64,000 bases of DNA, taken from CAZSHG01 sp964459995. GTDB lineage: Bacteria; UBP14; UBA6098. Position 1 is the first letter of the stretch. The number at the start of each line of letters is the position of its first letter. Below, one piece after another: positions 61,801-64,000 of this stretch. The notes beneath the pieces were generated by a model, which saw nothing but the letters and a program-made list of their open reading frames with translations, was not told the DNA's origin and did not search any database. A program made the position numbers and the translations under genes. Where the stretch lies: NCBI GenBank assembly GCA_964459995.1, contig CAYWOR010000005.1, positions 62,001-126,000 on the forward strand, in the 5' to 3' direction.

Positions 61801-62217
61801 TGGGTTGTCCTCTTTGATAAGCCGCACCGCCTCGCGATGCTCCCCCGCGGCGATTAGGGCGATGTAGCCCTGCACATCCACGTTGCTGGGGCATTTGAGC
61901 TGACATGGCGCGATACAGTCGGCGTAGTGGTTCGACAAAAGCAGTTCCAGCGCGGCTTTACGGGCTTCACGCACCTTCGGGCTGTCCGTGTGAATGACCA
62001 TGCCCTCGTAAACCGGCGTTGCACAGCTCGGCAGAAGGTTTTTACGTCCCTCCTGTTCGACTACACAAAGGAAACAGCTCGCGTAGGGTTTCAACCGGTC
62101 GTCGTGGCACAGTGTTGGAATATCGTCGAAACCCGCAGAACGAGCGGCTTCGAGAATCGTCGTCCCCTCGGGGACTGCTACAGTTTTGCCGTTTATCGTA
62201 AGTTTGATTTCGACCAT
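58804..62217 (-). CDS. NuoG/GltD fusion oxidoreductase subunit, StnC-like (bifurcating transhydrogenase)
   Basis: An 1137-residue flavo-iron-sulfur protein. In order: [2Fe-2S] ferredoxin domain (Cys37, 48, 51, 65); two DPYD/GltD-type 4Fe-4S sites (Cys101-105-109 and 144-148-152-156); a GltD-like FAD/NAD(P)H module (VVGAGPAGLTCAYYLAERG about 199-217; VVVIGGGNTAIDCART); CLECGC; a two-cluster ferredoxin stretch (CILCGRCVRIC, CESCGMCISACP); a NuoG-type 4Fe-4S domain (CGFCSIGC); then a shortened molybdopterin-like domain without a Cys/Sec ligand. This order matches the large subunit of Stn-type transhydrogenases, with NADPH at the GltD part. The partner gene is 1 base upstream. Confidence 0.8.
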   Translation of the reverse strand: MVEIKLTINGKTVAVPEGTTILEAARSAGFDDIPTLCHDDRLKPYASCFLCVVEQEGRKNLLPSCATPVYEGMVIHTDSPKVREARKAALELLLSNHYADCIAPCQLKCPSNVDVQGYIALIAAGEHREAVRLIKEDNPFVATCGRVCTRPCEDECRRNIFDDRVSIDFLKRFASDKNESSADTYHSKAGEITGKRVAVVGAGPAGLTCAYYLAERGHQVEVFEAMEKAGGMLRYGIPTYRLPDDVLDAEIEKITELGVKINYNKSLGKDFSLQDLKRDYDSVFVGIGTQENRPMEIEGEDTIEGFIGGVRFLERCQKECELRLGGKVVVIGGGNTAIDCARTSLRLGADEVTLVYRRARKQMPALDIEVDEAEKEGVKFRLLAVPVRAIADDNGRLKALECIEMTLGEPDASGRRRPVPKEGSEFIIECDWAIAAIGQIMDEECIAGEPDECRPELNRWRTFEADMDTGATNIEGIFAGGDDVTGAATAIEAIAAGKKAAYAMHHYMTQGEIKAIPGEFISKKDIWGKPPEEEFSQFEKSERKHLQELPVEERLKSFTEVETGMADEDAEFEVTRCLECGCASVFTCELKRLSTEYAIDVERYLGGLSKFDPDDRHPFIRLDQNKCILCGRCVRICSDEVVGRNVYGFVNRGFVAAIRPELEKPLIETDCESCGMCISACPTGAIEFKAFTPKPGPWILEWTDSVCGFCSIGCELKIGKIGTSLIEIGIPEDGYACFRGRFGASFIQSDDRIRRATVDGSEVEIDEAIEAITKEIEKYDAAKIALLVSPRLPLEDIAMAKKLAECIGTELVGSITHTTRLEYDGMEISTGDFADLAVSDAILLIDGAVETTHPVVGFRINKAHFDGAKLIAVGPNESKFDRTADLRIRNKRGTHSALLGALSGDFDIVKASEMAGIEVNIIEKIAENLGSAEKPVIIYSAEDTPVASFGDRALIAKIAERFGAKVILISGESNALGLKAILGKSKKLCDAVSNGEIEAAISFGEDPEGFNEGALGRIIAVADFLPTKTTETAKIVLPLTAFGEIEGTFVNTLGEMNETNPAFAAPHGMQNSELLAKICTAMGFADTDFDIPLKLPSNKSEYTIDKAWFEISPPRAIPGDSLSRYIAKLKRENKIAN

Positions 62218-62218
62218 T

Positions 62219-63994
62219 TTATACCACCTTCACAGCATTTACGGGGCAGACATCGATGCAGATCCCGCATTTAGTGCATTTTTCCTGATCTATAACGTGC
62301 ACTGCTTTGCGTTCTCCCGAAATTGCGGATACGGGACATTTTTTTGCGCAAAGTGTGCAACCGATGCAGGCTTCCGGTTCTATCTCATAGTGTATCAACG
62401 CCTTGCATACTCCCGCCGGACATTTTTTATCGAATACATGCGTCTCATATTCGTCTCGGAAATATTTCAATGTGGTTAAAACAGGGTTCGGTGCGCTCTG
62501 ACCGAGGCCGCAGAGGCTTGTCTCAATGATTTTGTGCGACAAGTCCTCCAGCTTTTCGATGTCGCCTTCTTCGCCTTCGCCGTTGCAGATTTTTTCGAGC
62601 ATTTCGAGCATCCGCTTCGTGCCGACTCTGCAGAAAGTGCATTTGCCGCAACTTTCACGCTGGGTAAATTCGAGAAAGAACCGTGCGACATCGACCATGC
62701 ACGTGGTTTCGTCCATCACGACGAGGCCGCCGGAACCCATAATCGCACCGGTGGAATTGATTGAATCATAATCGATTGGCGTATCCCAGAGCGATTCGGG
62801 GATACATCCGCCCGAGGGGCCGCCGATTTGCACCGCTTTGGGGCGTTTCCCGCCGGGGATTCCGCCGCCGACATCGAAGATAACCTCGCGGATTGTCATT
62901 CCCATCGGCACCTCGATTAGCCCTCCCCGGACTATTTTTCCAGCCAGCGCGAAAACCTTCGTGCCCTTGGATTTTTCCGTGCCGTGTTTGGCGTATTCGC
63001 CTGCGCCGTTGCGGATAATCCAGGGGACGTTTGCGTAGGTCTCGACATTGTTATTATTGGTGGGTTTGCCCCAGAGGCCGCTTTCCGAGGGATATGGCGG
63101 GCGGATGTTCGGCATCCCGCGTTTTCCCTCGATGGAAGCGATGAGCGCGGTCTCCTCGCCGCAAACAAAGGCCCCCGCGCCCTCTTTGACATGAAGATCC
63201 AACGAAAAGCCGGTGCCGAGGATATTTTTTCCGAGAAATCCGCGCTTTTCGGCCTCCTTAATCGACTTTTTCAGTCGCTTGACCGCTTTAGGGTATTCGG
63301 CTCTGCAGTAAATGTAGCCTTCGTCCGCGCCAACAGCGTATGCGCAGATTGCCATACCCTCCAAAACCGCATGGGGGTCGCCTTCGAGGGTCGATCTGTC
63401 CATAAACGCGCCCGGGTCGCCCTCGTCGGCGTTGCAGATGATATATTTTTTATCCGATTTCTGATTTTTGGTGAGTTTCCATTTGAAACCGGTGGGGAAA
63501 CCGCCGCCGCCTCGTCCGCGAAGACCGGATTTCTCCATCTCAGAAATGACATCGTCCGGAGACATCTCTTTGAGAGTCTTTTCGAGGGCGATGTAGCCGC
63601 CGGACGCGATGTATTCATCAAAAGATTCGGGGTCGATAACTCCGCAGTTGCGCAGAACTATTCGCTCCTGATGTGTGAAAAGGCTGTCATCGGGGCATTG
63701 GAAGCCTTCGCCGCGCACAATCCACTCGCTTATCGGCTCGCCGCCGAGGGCGTGTTTTTCGAGAATCTCGATTGCCCGTTCGGGATCGACATCGCCGTAG
63801 AGCACGCTTCCGCCGTCCTCCTCGCGGACTTCGACCAACGCTTCGCGGAAACACATTCCGATACATCCGGTTTCGCTAAGGCGCACCCTGTCGAATATTC
63901 CTTTATCTTCGATAGCTTTTTTTAAAGCTTTGTAAACCTTGTCCGCGCCCGCCGCGACTCCGCAGGTGCCCATTCCAACAATAATCTGTCTCAC
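62219..63994 (-). CDS. HydB/NuoF-like NADH-binding subunit, StnB-like
   Basis: A 591-residue subunit. N-terminal thioredoxin-like ferredoxin domain (MGTCGVAAGA; Cys11, 44, 48); NuoF core with NADH/FMN motifs GLRGRGGGGFPTGFKW and NADEGDPGAFMDRS; 4Fe-4S site ESCGKCTFCRVGT; and two C-terminal 4Fe-4S clusters (CIGCTLCAKKCP, CTKCGICIDVCP). It is the NADH-oxidising subunit of HydABC, Nfn-like or Stn complexes. The start is GTG 63994, 6 bases from the window edge, so a longer N-terminus cannot be excluded. The NuoE-like small subunit is expected beyond the edge. Confidence 0.88.
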   Translation of the reverse strand: MRQIIVGMGTCGVAAGADKVYKALKKAIEDKGIFDRVRLSETGCIGMCFREALVEVREEDGGSVLYGDVDPERAIEILEKHALGGEPISEWIVRGEGFQCPDDSLFTHQERIVLRNCGVIDPESFDEYIASGGYIALEKTLKEMSPDDVISEMEKSGLRGRGGGGFPTGFKWKLTKNQKSDKKYIICNADEGDPGAFMDRSTLEGDPHAVLEGMAICAYAVGADEGYIYCRAEYPKAVKRLKKSIKEAEKRGFLGKNILGTGFSLDLHVKEGAGAFVCGEETALIASIEGKRGMPNIRPPYPSESGLWGKPTNNNNVETYANVPWIIRNGAGEYAKHGTEKSKGTKVFALAGKIVRGGLIEVPMGMTIREVIFDVGGGIPGGKRPKAVQIGGPSGGCIPESLWDTPIDYDSINSTGAIMGSGGLVVMDETTCMVDVARFFLEFTQRESCGKCTFCRVGTKRMLEMLEKICNGEGEEGDIEKLEDLSHKIIETSLCGLGQSAPNPVLTTLKYFRDEYETHVFDKKCPAGVCKALIHYEIEPEACIGCTLCAKKCPVSAISGERKAVHVIDQEKCTKCGICIDVCPVNAVKVV

Positions 63995-64000
63995 GATTCC

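Noticed and set aside
58804..62217. Formate dehydrogenase or [FeFe]-hydrogenase large subunit
   Set aside because: There is no Cys/Sec ligand in the molybdopterin-like domain and no H-cluster cysteine motif; a GltD module is present instead.

Overview
The window reads as a piece of a metagenome-assembled bacterial genome of roughly balanced GC, most likely an uncultured lineage near the FCB superphylum (Bacteroidota, Fibrobacterota and neighbouring candidate phyla). Three things suggest this. Five large secreted proteins end in a 'YPNPFN ... W-P ... G-Y ... LK' domain that resembles the type IX secretion sorting domain. A 30-residue AURKAIP1/COX24-like basic ribosomal protein is present. Secreted beta-propeller lipoproteins are common. 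The phylum cannot be named from this window alone. A 100-N gap inside ssb is flanked by two identical 55-base copies, which marks the sequence as a short-read draft assembly.

Layout. Positions 1-10900 (minus strand) hold the ancient translation/transcription cluster: tRNA-Thr(TGT), tRNA-Tyr, tRNA-Gly, tRNA-Thr(GGT), a zinc-ribbon protein, tuf, rpmG, tRNA-Trp, secE, nusG, rplK, rplA, rplJ, rplL, rpoB and the start of rpoC. Positions 10900-15500 (plus) hold a small zinc-ribbon protein, zapB-like, zapA, rny, a ymdB-type phosphoesterase and purC. Positions 15600-18100 and 24900-29000 carry secreted or lipoprotein propellers. Between them are divergent apbE and ligA and a tight operon manC / SPOR lipoprotein / tsaC / low-Mr phosphatase / DUF3108.

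Positions 29700-36000 (minus) hold folC, a ZnuA-like lipoprotein that lacks two metal-ligand histidines, a class V aminotransferase, a propeller lipoprotein, a TPR protein, tRNA-Arg, a yfcE-type phosphoesterase and the bS22-like mini-protein. Positions 36100-38900 carry two more exported proteins with the C-terminal sorting domain. Positions 39000-44100 (minus) are yebC, a Cof-type HAD phosphatase, ruvC, ruvA, ruvB and an FolE2 fused to an unrelated N-terminal domain. Positions 44400-50200 (plus) form a compact four-gene unit of unclear purpose: an alpha/alpha-toroid protein, a histidine phosphatase, a lipoprotein and a STAND-like ATPase with a helical-repeat tail. Then come an aminotransferase, YtxH and DUF948 envelope proteins, ddl and ssb. 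The window ends with ptsI and an ArsB/NhaD-type transporter (minus), sppA (plus), and two minus-strand genes for large subunits of an electron-bifurcating NADH/NADPH/ferredoxin transhydrogenase of the Stn (Sporomusa-type Nfn) kind.

Regulation. Many promoters follow TTGnnn, 16-17 bases, then a -10 box that is often TATTTT or TATTAT. At least three genes (ligA, apbE and a propeller lipoprotein) have the -10 box only 7-8 bases before ATG and no Shine-Dalgarno, so their mRNAs are probably leaderless. Most other genes have a clear Shine-Dalgarno. I saw no CRISPR array, insertion sequence, prophage or integrase.
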